Part shown: positions 21,770 through 34,700 of the stretch, piece by piece
Layout: every line of letters starts with the position of its first letter
How positions within the stretch are numbered: position 1 is the first letter of the stretch
Source of the DNA: Allium sativum
Taxonomy: Eukaryota; Streptophyta; Magnoliopsida; Asparagales; Amaryllidaceae
NCBI GenBank assembly: GCA_030737875.1
Contig: CM060920.1
Location: 483,878,861-483,942,860, forward strand
Direction of reading: 5' to 3'
DNA length: 64,000 bases
Program-made: the position numbers and the translations under genes
Notes under the pieces: model-generated
Databases searched by the model: none
What the model was told of the DNA's origin: nothing
What the model saw: the letters and a program-made list of their open reading frames with translations, nothing else

Positions 21770-24700
21770 CAATTGGTACCCACATTCATGTGCTACTAAT
21801 CATATGACAAACAATTTGGATATTCTCAATCTCGGAAATAGGGAATACAGAGGTAAATAGTGTATTAGCATGGGTAATGGTAAGTGTATCAATATTTCTC
21901 ACACTATTAATGTTGTTATAAAATGAAACGAACAACTATTCGTAAATAACTTATTGAGAGTGACCAAAATTAAAATGAATTTAATAAGTTTGTCTCAATT
22001 TGCAAAAGATAATAGGGTATATTTTGAATTCTTCCCTAAGTACTGTTTAATTAAAGACATACTAACACACAAAATTGTCTTGCAGGGTAATGAAGTGAAT
22101 GGGTTTTACAAGTTCAGAAATCATAATCCTACAAAAGTGAACTAGTGCTACAACTTTGAAATGAATCAGAGTGAATTTAGAAAAAATTCTTTTGATTTTT
22201 GGCACTATAAATTGGGTTACCCCAATGCCAATATCGTGAGAAGTATTCTTAGCAGTAATAATATTCCATTTAATGACATTTAATTACCCTATATATGGTG
22301 ATATTATCAGTTAGGAAAGAATCATAAATTTCACTTTCAAGATTCATCTACTGTTTATTCGAAACCGTTTGATTTAGTGTTTACTGGTCTTTGGGGACCA
22401 ACCCCAATTTCTACCGATTTTGGTTATAAATAGCATGTGTCATTTATAGATGCATATTCCACATTTACATGGATATATTTTTTTAAATGCAAATCAGAGA
22501 CACATAATATAGTTGTCAATTTCGTAAATATGATAGAAAATCAGTTTATGGCCAGAATTAAAATCATTCAGTCTGACAATGGAACTAAATACAAACCTCT
22601 TAGCAATTATTTTAAGGATAAGGGAATAATACACAGAACAACATGCCCCTATACTTCAGAGGAAAATGGCATTATTCAAAGGAAACATAGACATATTTTT
22701 GAGTCAGGGATAACTCTTTTAGCACAAGCATCTTTGCCACTAAAATTTTGGTCCGAATGTTTCAATACTGCTGTGTATTTTATAAATAGAATGCCCACAA
22801 AATTTTTGAAAGATTTAAGTCCACTTTAGAAGTTATACAATACTAAACCTGATTATCACAGTTTAAAAATGTTTAGATGTCTATGATTTCCATTCTTAAG
22901 GCCATACAATATTAACAAATTAAATTTTAGATCTAAACCCTGTACGTTTTTGGGGTATGCCAAATCAAAAAGGGCATAAATGTATAGATGAAAGTGGTAA
23001 AATATTTGTTAACAGACATGTTGTTTTTAATGAGAACATATTTCCCTATAAATCAAATAAGATTAAAACCACTAACAAGGTTTACAAATTGCAAGAGGCT
23101 ATACCTGCCATACCAAATTTCTCTGACTTGTAGTAGGCTAGCAATGAGAGAGTGGGTACTGATGCTCAAAATCAACATTTAACTGAAACCAGTATGTCCA
23201 GTAATGGCAATGATGAGCCCCCCAGCCTTACCACTCATTTACCTACAAGTAATGAAAGCAATGATATGAATAATGAAGATAGTGAGCAGGTGGGACAAAG
23301 TTTAAATGATGTAAATCCTACCTCACCAGCTACTCTAAAAGTTCTAAATGTACTAATCCATCCAATAATAATCATCCAGTTCAGACTGGACATCCCATGA
23401 TCACAAGAGCTAAAAGTGGAGTATTTAAACCAAAGACTTATGCAATCAACATCACATCAGATGATCCAGTCACATATAGTCAAAAAACAAGCCATAAATG
23501 CTGGAAAGCCGCCATGGATGAGGAGTACAGTGCTCTCATCAAAAATAAAACATGGGAATTAGTTCTCAAACCAGATAACAAAAACTTAATAGGATGTTAA
23601 TGGACTTTCAGATTAAAGCGAAATCATGATCGTATAATAAATAGATACAAGGAAAGGCTGGTAGCCAAGGGATACATACAAGAATATGGGTTCGACTACA
23701 TAGAAACATTTTCATCAGTAGTGAAACTAGCAACAATAAGATTAATGTTCACTATTGCACTCAAGGATCAATGGAAAATCAAGCATCTTAATGTAAATAA
23801 TGTATTCCTTAATGGAACACTACAAGAAGAAATGTATATGTAGCAACTAGAAGGCTACATACATAATCCAAATCTTGTGTGTAAATTAAACAAGCCAATA
23901 TATGGGTTAAAACAGCCACCCAGAGTTTGGTTTGACAAACCCAAATCATCATTAGTTAAAATTGGCTACCATTCCACAAAATCTGACAACTCACTTTTTA
24001 CAAAAATAAGTAGTACTTCAACTCAATATGTCTTAGTATATGTTGATGATCTAATTATTACAGGTAACAGTTAGAAGGAGGTAATACAACTTACTAACTA
24101 CTTGAATCAGGAATTCTCAATATAAGATATGGGCATTGTGTCGTATTTCCTTGGCATTGAAGTACAAAGAATATCTGAATCAGAACTATTCCTATGTCAG
24201 AAAAAAAAATTATTGAACTACTCATGAAGATTGATATGGACAAAGCAAAACCACATCCTCCTCCTATGATTTCAAATCAGCATTATTCTAAATTCATGGG
24301 AGAAGCCACGAATAATATTAACCAATATAGAAGTATTGTGGGAGCACTTCAACATGCCACCATAACATAACCTGATATATCATTCAGTGTTAACAAAGTT
24401 TCTCAATTTTTGCAGGATCCTAAAGATGAACATTGGAAAGTTGTCAAGAGAATATTAAGATATCTAAAGGGAACAATCAATGCTGGGCTAACACTAAGAG
24501 GAGGCAGAAATTTTAACATAACTAGATATTCAGATTCAGATTGGACTGCTGATCTAGATGACAAAAAATCTGTCACCGGATATTGTGTGTACATTAGCGA
24601 AAATCTAATATCATGGAGTTCCAAAAAACAATCAACAATATCAAAGTCTAGTGTTGAAGCGGAGTATAGGGGTATAGCTATTGTGGCAGCAGAAATTATT

Positions 24701-25016
24701 TAGCTACAATCACTTTTTAGAGAGCTACAACTAAATACTGATGATAAAGCTACAATATGGTGTGATAATCAAAGCTCCATTTATATGTCAAGCAATCCTA
24801 TTCAGAATGCAAGAACTAAACATATCGAGATTGACATATATTTTGTTCGTGAACTTGTAAAGGATGGAAAACTACAAGTAAATTATATACCTTCTTTCCG
24901 TCAGTGAGCCGACATTCTGACCAAGGCGTTATCAACTAGCAACTTCCAGAGACTGCGTAATGAACTGAAGATTCAAAGTCGCAGTGACTTCAAATCCCCA
25001 ATTATATCACCTTAAT
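21770..25016 (+). pseudogene. pol of the second copia element (PR-INT-RT-RH), broken
   Basis: The protease site reads WYPHSCATNHMT where the family has Asp-Ser-Gly or Asp-Thr-Gly, so the catalytic Asp is His and the Gly is Cys. Integrase (22200-22829): the first catalytic Asp appears as Gly (TGLWGP), the second is kept (QSDNGTKY), and the Glu appears as Gln (IIQRKHRH). RT (23490-24090): RLVAKGYIQEYGFDYIETF, YGLKQPPRVWFDK, YVDDLIITGN. RNase H (24410-24990): YSDSDWTADLDDKKSVTG, SKSSVEAEY. More than ten stops and several frameshifts; inactive. Confidence 0.82.
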
Positions 25017-25240
25017 CTGATAATACTGGCTCGAGAAATTCCGATCCACGCAAATCTACATCAACTGGTGCAGAAAACCCGAGCTCTAAAAATCAAAGTT
25101 GTGATGAACTGAAGATTCAAAGTCGTAGTAACTTCAAATCCCCAATTATATGACCGCAATCTCAAAATATTGGATCAAGAAATTCAGATCCATGCAAATC
25201 TAGATTTACTAGTATAGAAAACCAAAGCTCTAAAAATTGG
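24961..25240 (+). repeat. 144 bp tandem duplication after RNase H
   Basis: TGAACTGAAGATTCAAAG begins at 24961 and again at 25105, and GCTCTAAAAAT at 25083 and 25227, so a 144 bp unit is present twice with some divergence. It covers the 3' end of pol and the following leader to the PPT. Confidence 0.75.
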
Positions 25241-25407
25241 AGATATACAACCTCTTCAAAGAAAATAAAGCCAGAAAATGTAAAGCTTGTCTCCCGCAAG
25301 TTGAAGAGATTATGAATCGAAAGAGATAACTTCGCAAATCGTCATTTTGATTCTTATAGAGGCAATCTAGGGTTTTGAAAACTCTAACCCAATAATTGAG
25401 AGGGGCA

Positions 25408-25712
25408 GTCAAAACATAAGAATAAAATGGATACTGAAGACTATTGAAGACCAAAGGAAAGAAATATTATATATTGCGGGTTATCTTACACTTGCGGGTT
25501 AACTCAAATAATAATTTCTGATGTACATATTGGCTTAGCCTAATTAGCTAAAACTACATATATATATAACGTACAACATTGTAACAATAAAACTATTGCA
25601 TTATTACATTTCTAAAATTCATGTATCACTCTTTTCTCTTCAATAAAGTTCTGCAATAAAAATTTCTTCATTTCTTTCCTGCTATTGTAATCTCAGTAAA
25701 ACATCTTCAACA
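25408..25712 (+). repeat. 3' LTR of the second copia element
   Basis: Follows the PPT-like GAGAGGGGCA and ends CTTCAACA. It includes about 140 bp missing from the 5' LTR, with an internal TATATATATAA (about 25558) that could be its promoter. Confidence 0.65.
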
Positions 25713-26057
25713 TTTTGATTGTTCATAAAGAGTATAAATAACATTTGTTGTTGTAATGAAATTTGTCTTATTCATCAAATGTGTATTGCAATATGCAAAC
25801 CTGATTGAAATACAAAATTGTAAGCACATGAAGTGTACTCAAAAATTATAATTATTAGCATACAAATTGCAAAAGGTAGGCGTTTTAAATAAGAAATCAA
25901 AATGATAAAAATGAATTTGTAAGACTCAAGGCACGACTTGTTGCACAAGGTTTCCTGCAGAGACCAGGTTTTGATTTTAGAGAAACATACTCTCATATTA
26001 CGGATGTCATGCAATACTCTCCATTCCAGGTGGCTTTTTACATTCGTTGTCAAATAC
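25713..26057 (+). pseudogene. Relic Ty1/copia reverse-transcriptase fragment
   Basis: Bases 25907-26026 translate to a classic copia RT block: [15 protein letters not shown], then QRPGFDFRETYSHITDVM, corresponding to the region N-terminal to the RT fingers. It ends abruptly at 26057 where an LTR of another family begins. It is unrelated in sequence detail to the element just upstream, so it is a third copia lineage and probably part of the old target region. Confidence 0.75.
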
Positions 26058-29000
26058 TGTAATGACCCGGGATTTTGACGATCTTGGTTATCGCTATAAA
26101 CTCAATGACGACTAACCAAACATCGAAAAATACCGGTCATTAATGAAAGAAATTAGAGGGTGAGGAAAGATAAGATAGAAACTTAGAATAGAAGAAGAAG
26201 AACACAACATCAGAGTAACACAAATGTGACGGCCTGGAATTTCGCTCGATCTGAATCAGTCGTTAAACCGATCTGGACCGTTCGAAACCCCTGATCGTTT
26301 GAGAACAGGACAAATCAGAACACAAACAGAAGAACATTTCATTGCTATTACAACAATTCCATCAGAATACAAGGATATACAGAGTATGAATAAATGAATT
26401 ACATTCGATAAATATCAGAGATTGCAATAAATTACATAGCAGCGGAAAATAATACAAAGCACAACTGAAGGTGATATACGGATACAGAGCTTTCCGGATA
26501 TCATTCCAGCTGTAAACCAGGATCCTGTGAATATAAATCTGCAAAACCAAAACTACTAGCTGCCCGTGCGGAAAATAGGGGCACCCAGAGTTTAGGTTAA
26601 AACAATAAACTCCAGGTCAGTCATGTGACTGGTGTGAGAACTAAAACAGTTATTTAAAACTTTACTTTAAAAGAGAGTAATTCAAGGGACCACGCCGTAT
26701 AACACGGAACGGGTTTCCTCCCAAGAATAACAGTGCATAGAATAAACAGCGCAATGCTTTTTCGAAAAATGAAGCTATTATAAGACCTAGGTCCCATCAC
26801 ACAATGCAACGCAAGCCGGAGGATAGGGTTTTCCCTTATAATAGCCAAACATGCTTGGTACGTTTAAAACAAATCATTTGATACTATAATAAGTGTATAG
26901 TGTCAAAACAATTTCAATCATAAATATCAATCCTAGGCGGCATGGGTATCATCTATCATGTCGCCATACTAGGCTCTACAAATAAAACCGAAATACACGT
27001 ATTGGAAATTGGATTTCCGTCAGGAGTCGAGGCAAGGGGCAAGCTCCTCTCCGCTTCGAGACACTCTAGCAAATGCCTCAGGACTACACACTCTAGGTAA
27101 CCCTGGGATCCTCCAAGACCGGTCCTCTCTTACGTTTGAGGATTAGTTATTCCTGAACACACGTTTCCCGGCCCTATAGGACCTATAATCGAGGCACCTC
27201 GCATCCAAACCACAAAGGTGAAAAGTATATAAATGTCAGGGCTGGTAGGTCACTGACACCACCCATAGCTAGAAAAAAACGTCGTGCACTCCTTGGGTCC
27301 TCATCCCGTTTTTGACTCATACCGAGGTGTGAGGCTCGCGAATCCACGCTATACACAAAGCTGCCACGTAGGCCGTGCTTTGATCATCAACCACAAGACT
27401 TTGCTTTTCAACAGAAGCCTTGATCCATGCAACTCAGTGTGCCACACAGGCAATTCATGCCATGCGATTGATATCTATTGATATATAACCTCTAAGCTCG
27501 TACGTCTCAGAGAAGGGCGTTAAGCAAGAGAATAAATTCTCCGCTGCCAAACAGATATATATTTAACAGAAATCAATCAACACAGAATAAAATCCAATGT
27601 CAGACACACAATCCATTTACAAGTTCGTTCTGGGTCTGAACGAAACCGGAGGCACTTTCCTAGCATATCCATCAATCTCCAAGTACGTCTGGACGACCAC
27701 CGACTATTTCCAACCTCTTGGGTGTACAGCCCAATCAGGATCGTCAGTAATTATCCAAACGATGTGAAGACTTCCGGTCTTCGACCACCGTCTTCATCTT
27801 TGACTTATCGTCGAATCGGTTATTCAGAATGGGTATAAACCCGGCCTTTCCGAACAACCCGCGTATATTAAAAACAAATGTTACACAAACACAACATACG
27901 CCTCATTCCAATTCAGCATCCACTAACCGTAAATCAGCAAGAGAACAATTTCCCAAATATTAAACCCGAAGGCCGAAACCAACATCAGATCAATATCCAG
28001 GAAACCATTCTTCTCAACTAATCTACAGCTAGTTTCTAAATTTCAATTCTTAGGGAAATGTTCCCATTAATTTTATCAAAGATAAATTCTTTAAATTTAT
28101 TCTTTAATCTTCCTTTGGATGTCATCTCAAACCAAATTATGGTTTTTCAAACTAGACGGGATTAGCGAACCACAACGAAGTAATTATTTATTTTATTTCC
28201 CAATCCCAACCTATTCATCCCATGAAGCAAAACTGGTAATACTCCATATCTAACACCACGGTGTTATCGGTAAAATTAATTACCATTTCACGTTCAAATC
28301 TAATTAAAGATTTAACTATCGCTTGGAGCAAAACTGGTGCTACTCCATTCTCGCTCATTTTCCAAATTTGATAATTTAGATTATCAATTCTCATTTCAAT
28401 CTAATTGCAGATTCATTAAAACTTCCTTTTCTGGGTTAAAGAACTAATGTCATTAAAAACACAGTTCACGATAAACCCAAATCACATTCTATTTATTATC
28501 GGGTTAAAGAACAGGTGGCATTTAAAACACCGTTCACAATAAACCCACGAATCAATTCTATTTAAAACCCCCTTCAAATCAATCTTATTTATTTGAAAAT
28601 AAATGGGTTTTAATTTTAGTTCAAAACTAGTTCATTTCGATAAAAATCTATTTTTATCTTTTCAAATAAGGAGTTTTTCATCCCAATTTTTCCCAAATCA
28701 TTTCTTATGATTTTACAAAAATTATTACTATTTTTAATAATTTTGTCAAGGCCCGTACAATCGATTTCCATCAACAGCCATCGAACTGCACTTACATCGA
28801 CCTTTTCCGAATTTGATTTGGATGTATCTCCAAATCCAACCATTAGATTTCAAATTTCTAATATTCGTTAGAAACATCTTTTCGATACGAACCCAACGGT
28901 TCCGGTTTTAGGAGAATCCGACGGTCGGATCTCCCGTGATGTCCGTTCGAAATAAATGGTCGAAATTCACGAACTGCCGCGGTGCGGCGCGTTCTATTCA

Positions 29001-29204
29001 GGCCATTATATTATATATATATAAAATATATTTCGTCGATTTCCTTTTAAAACGAATTTTATAAATAGATTCAAATTTGTTTCAAAAACAATTTCAACCT
29101 TTATTTCAAATTTAAATCAAAATTGAATTTTCTATTACAAATCATTTTTACTTTCATTTCTATTTGATTTCAATTCAAATCGATTTTAATTCGATTCGAA
29201 TTCA

Positions 29205-29430
29205 TTTTCTTTTCAATTCAATTCAATTCGAATTCGTTTTATATTCAAATCAAATTCAATTCATTTTCTATTCAAATCAAATTCAATCCATTTTCTATTC
29301 AAATCAAATTCAATTCATTTTCTATTCAATCAAATTCAATTCATTTTATATTCAAATCAAATTCAATTCATTTTCTATTCAAATCAAATTCAATTCATTT
29401 TCTATTCAAATCAAATTAAATTCGTTTTCC
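29205..29430 (-). repeat. 27 bp-class tandem array in the solo LTR
   Basis: Repeats of CAAATTCAATTCATTTTCTA-like units, about 27 bp each with drift. This is the minus-strand counterpart of arrays at 38808-39080, 43446-43830 and 51054-51410. It is open in several frames only because the period is divisible by three. Confidence 0.75.
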
Positions 29431-29726
29431 TATCCAGTTTGTGAATCTATATTTTTGTCAACACATGACTAATCTCAACGAATGAGTACTGTCCACGTGT
29501 GACTCTTTTTGTTATTTAATATATTTTATAAAAATTATGGTATCTATCGTTTGATTTCAAATCAGACTCCAACCGTAAATTAGTAAGAGAACGATTCCCT
29601 AAATATTAACCCCGAAGGCCGAAACCAACATCAGATCAATATTCAGGAGACCACTCATCTTATCTATTTTCTAGTTAGTTTCTAATTTTATATATAATGA
29701 AGATGTAAATTTTATTGTTAAAATAT

Positions 29727-29890
29727 TTCGTTCAACACATGACTAATCTCAACGGATGAGTACTGTCAACACATGAACCTTTATTTTATAATGATAAAGA
29801 TATAAATTTTATTGTTAAAATATTTCGTTCAACACATGACTAATCTCAACGGATGAGTACAGTCAACACATGAACCTTTATTTTATAATA
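29727..29890 (-). repeat. 97 bp tandem repeat, about two copies
   Basis: TTCAACACATGACTAATCTC recurs at 29731 and 29828 (97 bp apart). The same array exists in plus orientation at 38527-38690 and inverted at about 54770-54920. The core phrase, TCATGTGTTGA on the LTR-sense strand, also seeds a 125 bp array at 62031. Confidence 0.75.
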
Positions 29891-30769
29891 TTCTTTATCA
29901 TCTAAATCGGAATGAGGCCCAATCAATTACCATATAAAGTTAATTATATGGATTCCATTCAACACATGTATATAATAGCAATGATACATAATCAACCATC
30001 ATCCAAAGTGCACTACACTATATAAGCATCAAATATAGATATCTAACGCTTATAATAGCCTGTCATCAATCGATCGACATACAACTAATTATTGGGATTA
30101 GTGTATGTCGTATATTATCCTAATACCCGTGTGGGGTTTCAAATCAACAAACACAGATTTTATTTGTGCAGTTGGGCGATGTGTAAAATTTATCGTCCCA
30201 ATCAATGTCCTTCAAATAGGTGTACATAAACAAACCGTCCGGTTTGTAAATGAATATTTATTTATTCACGTTCACTATATTCATATTCACGTTAAAAATT
30301 ATATTTTTAACGATAAAATATTTTATTTTAACACATGAATTTCTATTCAGTTCATTTACAAAGTAAAAATGATATTTTTATTTTTCTAACTTATTTTAGA
30401 AAATTTCGGCGGCATAACAGCACGATACTAGAAACGGGACGAGGCCTAGCCTTATCCCCGGTCTAGTGAATGCCCACGCCATTCACACATCAATCAAATC
30501 AATTTCATTTCACCAAACAATTCAATTCAACCCAAATAATCTAACCAACTACACAGCCAAACAAACAAGTCCATGGTCTGTGGACGATTGTGTTGGGTGC
30601 TACTAAACACCGTCTTCATCCTAGTATATATATATAACTAGAAAAAGAAATTGAAGAGTGAGAAGTTCTCACCGATAGTTATCCCAACTTCACGACACTT
30701 CATTTATAGAAATCTTCTTCTTTTCGTCTTTTGTCACTTTCGTTGCCCGTATTCACTACATAAATAAAA

Positions 30770-31400
30770 ATCACATTTTTACTTCGCTGTTCAATATATA
30801 AAAATCGAATTTTTACTTCGCTATTCAATATATAAAAATTGAATTTTTACATTGCTATTCAATATATAAAAATCGAATTTTTACTTCGCTATTCAATATA
30901 TAAAAATTGAATTTTTACTTTGCTATTCAATATAGAAAAATCAAATTTTTACTTCGATATTCAATGTAGAAAAATCGAATTTTTACTTCGCTATTCAATA
31001 TAGAAAAATCAAATTTTTATTATGCTATTCAATATATAAAAATCGAATTTTTATTATGCTATTCAATATATAAAAATCGAATTTTTATTATGCTATTCAA
31101 TATATAAAAATCGAATTTTTTCTTATGCTATTCAATATATAAAAATCGAATTTTTATTATGCTATTCAATATATAAAAATCGATTTTTTTCTTTGCTATT
31201 CAATATATAAAAATCTAATTTTTTCTTTGCTATTCAATATAGAAAAATCGAATTTTTACTTCGCTATTCAATATAGAAAAATCAAATTTTTACTTTGCTA
31301 TTCAATATAGAAAAATCGAATTTTTATTATGCTATTCAATATATAAAAATCGAATTTTTTCTTTGCTATTCAATATATAAAAATCTAGTTTTTACAATCA
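30770..31400 (-). repeat. 34 bp tandem array, about 18 copies, with internal dyad
   Basis: Units read CTATTCAATATATAAAAATC then GAATTTTTACTTCG. Each has an inverted core, AAAAATTCGATTTTT-like, so every copy can fold. The array belongs to the giant LTR and is also present at 37537-37640 and 55820-56104, with copy number differing between copies. Confidence 0.85.
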
Positions 31401-31864
31401 CTCCATATGGATAAAATTCTATTTTTACCTCGCTACTATATAGATGAAAATTACATTTTTACATCGTCACTATATAGATAAAGATTTCGCCTCTTCAAAT
31501 ATAAAGCTTTCGCCTTTTCAAATTTCCAAAAATCTAATCTTTTCTATTTTAAAAATCTAATTTTTTCTATTTTTAAAAAAATCTAATCTTTTCTATTTTA
31601 AAAATATAATCTTTTCTATTAAAGGTTTCGTCACTATAAAAATCACATTTTTATTTTGCTACATATAAAAAAATGATATTTTTACTATCTTACCTATATG
31701 AAAATTATATTTTTATATAATTAAAAATCGTTTCTTTACTAGATTAAAAATCTAATCTTTTCTATTTTAAAAATCTAATCTAATCAGATCTTATTTTCCT
31801 ATACTAATTTAAATAAAAGAAAACTGAAAAATAAAATAAATAAGTAAATAAGACTTACTTTTGA

Positions 31865-32215
31865 ATTTCAGAAAAGGGGGCTGCTGGGGGTTCGGTTGCG
31901 CGCTCGTCGGAGGGGGAGAGGATCGGAAGGAGAAGAAGGGAGGCGGAGGGAGGAGGTGGCGCAGGCTCGGGGTGGCGTTGGGGGTGCGATCGGCGGAGGG
32001 GGAGATCGCATCAGGTGGTGGCGGCTTCCTGGTGGTCGAAGCAGTGGGGTAGGCGGCGTATTAGGGTTGGGTTTGGGCTGCGATGGGTGCGTCGATCGGG
32101 GGGGGACTGTCGCAACGATCGAGGCAGAGGGGGGGAGTGTCGGTTGCGGTGGCGGCATGGTGGTCATCGGGGAGGGGCGGCGGCTCCTCTCCGCTTCGTC
32201 GTCTTCTTTTTTTTA
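31865..32215 (-). other. GC-rich island in the solo LTR, ending at a splice-donor-like site
   Basis: About 350 bp of very GC-rich, strand-asymmetric DNA (C-rich on the LTR-sense strand). It sits about 1.0-1.3 kb from the LTR start. Immediately after it on the minus strand is AAAAGTAAGTC (GTAAGT, complement of 31853-31858), a good 5' splice-site consensus. Proline-rich ORFs across it follow from composition and are not called. Confidence 0.5.
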
Positions 32216-34374
32216 TCTACTGAAATCGGTTTTGAAAAAAAGGGGTGGCCAGAAGTTAAAAGGAGAGAGGTAGTGTTATTTTATTTTTAATTATTTTAAT
32301 TTCAAAAAGTTGACTTTTACAAACGACCTCTAAACGAGGCCCACCGCCTGTCGTCCATAGCGTATTACCCCCATTCCGAACACAATGGGATATGTATCGT
32401 AGGCTGATTCGATCGTTTCGATCAGTTTCCGTCAAAATCAACATATAACTCTATATATTGAATTTGAACGCGCATTTCTATTTACTGGGGTCACATACTA
32501 ACTTGAAAAATTCCAGAAAAATATTTTCTAGCTTCGTGTTGACGATATGGTCCTAACAAAACTAGTTTCGTCGAATTCTGAGGCCGTTTGAAATATGGCC
32601 TTTTTCCAGTCGATTAAAATCAATTGAAACTGGTCAGACACGTTTTCCTTTGCCACGCTCACATATTGATTCGAAAAATTATGAAATTTGGAATCTAGCA
32701 ATAGTTTGACATCACGGACCCAACAAAAGTGGTTTCATCGAAATCCGAGGTCGTTTGCAAAATTTCCATTTTTAAGGGCCTGAATTCCATAGCGACTATT
32801 CAGAATTTTCAACTGGACGTATCTTTTGATTCCCGCTATGAAATTTCAATTTTTCGGATTCGTTGGAAAGATATTATCAATTAGATCCTAATGTTTTTGG
32901 TTTCACTAAAATCCGGATTGTTTTGCACCCGGTACGTTCAATTGAAGTTTGAAATCGAATTATCGAACTACCGCGCCATTTTCAATTCCTATTTATAATT
33001 ATATATAATTATTTATAATCTAACGACGACGTGTATAAATATATACGTTCTAAATATATTCAAAATAAATTTCTCGTCGATATTATTTAAAATAATCCAT
33101 TTTAAATGTTCAAAATTTGCTAAAATCGCCAAAATAAAAAATATAAACTGGCTCAGATTTTCCGGGTTATTACAACGAACCTCACAGCGGAACGAATAAC
33201 ATATAATAGATAACATATCGTTGAAATAAAAGATTTTACTTTAAACGTTAGATTTGATTTTATTATGTATTATATGGGACACTTCAATGTGAAGCAAAAG
33301 GTGTATTTGAGTATATTCCAAAGCCATATGTACGTGTTAATTATATGTTCAGAACGGTACGTGCTAGTTCAAATGGCAAGAAGTTGAACTTATTTAAATC
33401 CTATACGTGTAGATATCATTTTTGCTGTTAAACATTATATTGCCGTTTGAAATAAACTTCTGCACGTGTTTAGTTTGGACGATGTGTAACGCTAGCTTAT
33501 ATTCTACTATATACATATATTAGAAAACTCAAGGGAACATGATACCAACGCTAGTTCTTAAAATGAAGTTTAACGGTACGTTGTTTCGTAAAACTCCGGT
33601 CACGTACGGACTGCAATGGACAAAAATAAAAATACCGTTGTGATGACCAATGTGCCACGATCCCAAAAATAAATTAATATCGGTAGATTAACTCATATTG
33701 TGAAACCCCAAAATTATCGATACAGGGTGCCAAATACTCCAAATAAAAAGTTGCTTATTTAAATTAATTAAAAGTTACCAAAAAAATTCTAAAAATTAAA
33801 TTATCACTATGTCCCAAAAGAACCTTGCCTAAATTCAAACCCGTTCTCCAGTTATATCGAATAAACCGTTACGGTCGATGGACGATTCTATAGCGACTAT
33901 TTGAAAATTTGATTTGGACATATCTCAAAATCTACATGACGAAATCCCGATTTTTCTCTTCCACTAGGAAGATATACTCCACCAGCTCCACACGTTTCTT
34001 GTTTCACAGAAATCCATCTTAAAACGAATCCTGTACATTCAGTTGAAGTTCAAATCGCCAAATTACGAACTGCAGCGCCATTTCAAGCTCGATTTTAATT
34101 ATAATATAATTATACGTTCAAACTGTCGTTCAAATAATATATTCATTATTTAAATTAAATTCTAAAATGAATTAAATATCACAGATGATCCAGTTCACAC
34201 CATATCGCCATTTCAGCCAATTCTGATTATTTCAGAATTAAATATATTATTTAATTTATTATTTTACTTAAATATTCACCATTATTTAATTAACGACCAT
34301 TTAGATTCTCTAATTCATTATTTATATAATTAAATAAGTTAATTATAATACCTCTGCCAATGCGGGTCATTACA

Positions 34375-34388
34375 ATCTTTCCCACTTA
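34375..34388 (-). other. Polypurine tract of the LARD-like element
   Basis: The minus strand reads AAGTGGGAAAGAT directly before the LTR start TGTAATGACCC. The same context, with GGGGG, precedes the giant LTR at 48003. Confidence 0.75.
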
Positions 34389-34559
34389 AAATAATTTCGT
34401 CCTCGAAATTACTAAAAGGTAGAGGACGACCCTATCGACTGGTTAGAACATATTTGTTCACTTCTTAACTTCAGTTTCAACTGAACCAATTTAATTTCAG
34501 TTAAATATTAATTAATTCTTATCAACGAAAATTTTCAAAAATTCTGAAAATTTTCTAAC

Positions 34560-34700
34560 TCCTTAACCTTTCGAAAAATTTCGCCAGCACCTCCTTTGTA
34601 CTGGTCAATATCTCAAACTCCAACTCGCCTCTCTGGGTCGTCTCCAACCCAAAAGAAAATCAAATAGCCAAGCGGCTTGCCAATTCGGCTCACCAAAATC
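34560..34700 (-). other. Conserved block M, divergent copy
   Basis: On the minus strand it has GCC-AATTC-like-GGC followed by AGCC-GCTT-GGCT (34666-34690), a T/C-rich stretch, then GTACAAAGGAGGTGCTGGCG and AAATTTTTCG. It is the same order as the other three copies of this block. About 200 bp upstream of the PPT, as in the giant element. Confidence 0.6.

Larger units (their letters stand above)
20115..25712 (+). mobile_element. Decayed Ty1/copia retrotransposon (Ale/Retrofit-like)
   Basis: The LTR remnants (20115-20280 and 25408-25712) share the segment from TAACAATAAAACTAT to CTTCAACATTTT. A PBS follows the 5' LTR, and the PPT-like GAGAGGGGCA precedes the 3' LTR. Domains run gag, protease, integrase, RT, RNase H on the plus strand, with many stops and frameshifts. 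Motifs such as TSEENGIIQRKHRHI and YVDDLIITGN suggest the Ale/Retrofit lineage (moderate confidence). The 5' LTR has lost about 140 bp in its middle relative to the 3' LTR. Long dead. Confidence 0.8.
26225..33174 (-). mobile_element. Giant-LTR family solo LTR, 6.95 kb, minus strand
   Basis: Begins (minus) TGTAATAACCCGGAAAATC at 33174 and ends GGCCGTCACA at 26225. Flanks ACAAA (26220-26224) and ACGAA (33175-33179) look like a 5 bp target duplication with one change. It follows the whole order of the 40369-46970 LTR, so it is a full-length solo LTR left after recombination between two LTRs. At nearly 7 kb it is far longer than usual plant LTRs. It contains the 27, 97 and 34 bp arrays and a GC island; no gene. 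Confidence 0.8.
26058..34374 (-). repeat. 3' LTR of the LARD-like element, interrupted
   Basis: Starts (minus strand) TGTAATGACCCGCATTGG at 34374 and ends CATTACA at 26058. Removing the nested LTR (26225-33174) and its target duplication leaves about 1.36 kb. The 33880-34090 part carries the roughly 200 bp module also found in the giant LTRs. It appears as ordinary AT-rich DNA otherwise. Confidence 0.72.

Noticed and set aside
30770..31400. CRISPR-like array
   Set aside because: Units are contiguous tandem copies without unique spacers, in a plant LTR.
31868..32167. Proline-rich 99-residue ORF in the GC island (and similar ones at 56330-56593 and 60820-61143)
   Set aside because: Open because the island is GC-rich and lacks stop codons; sequences are not conserved between copies.
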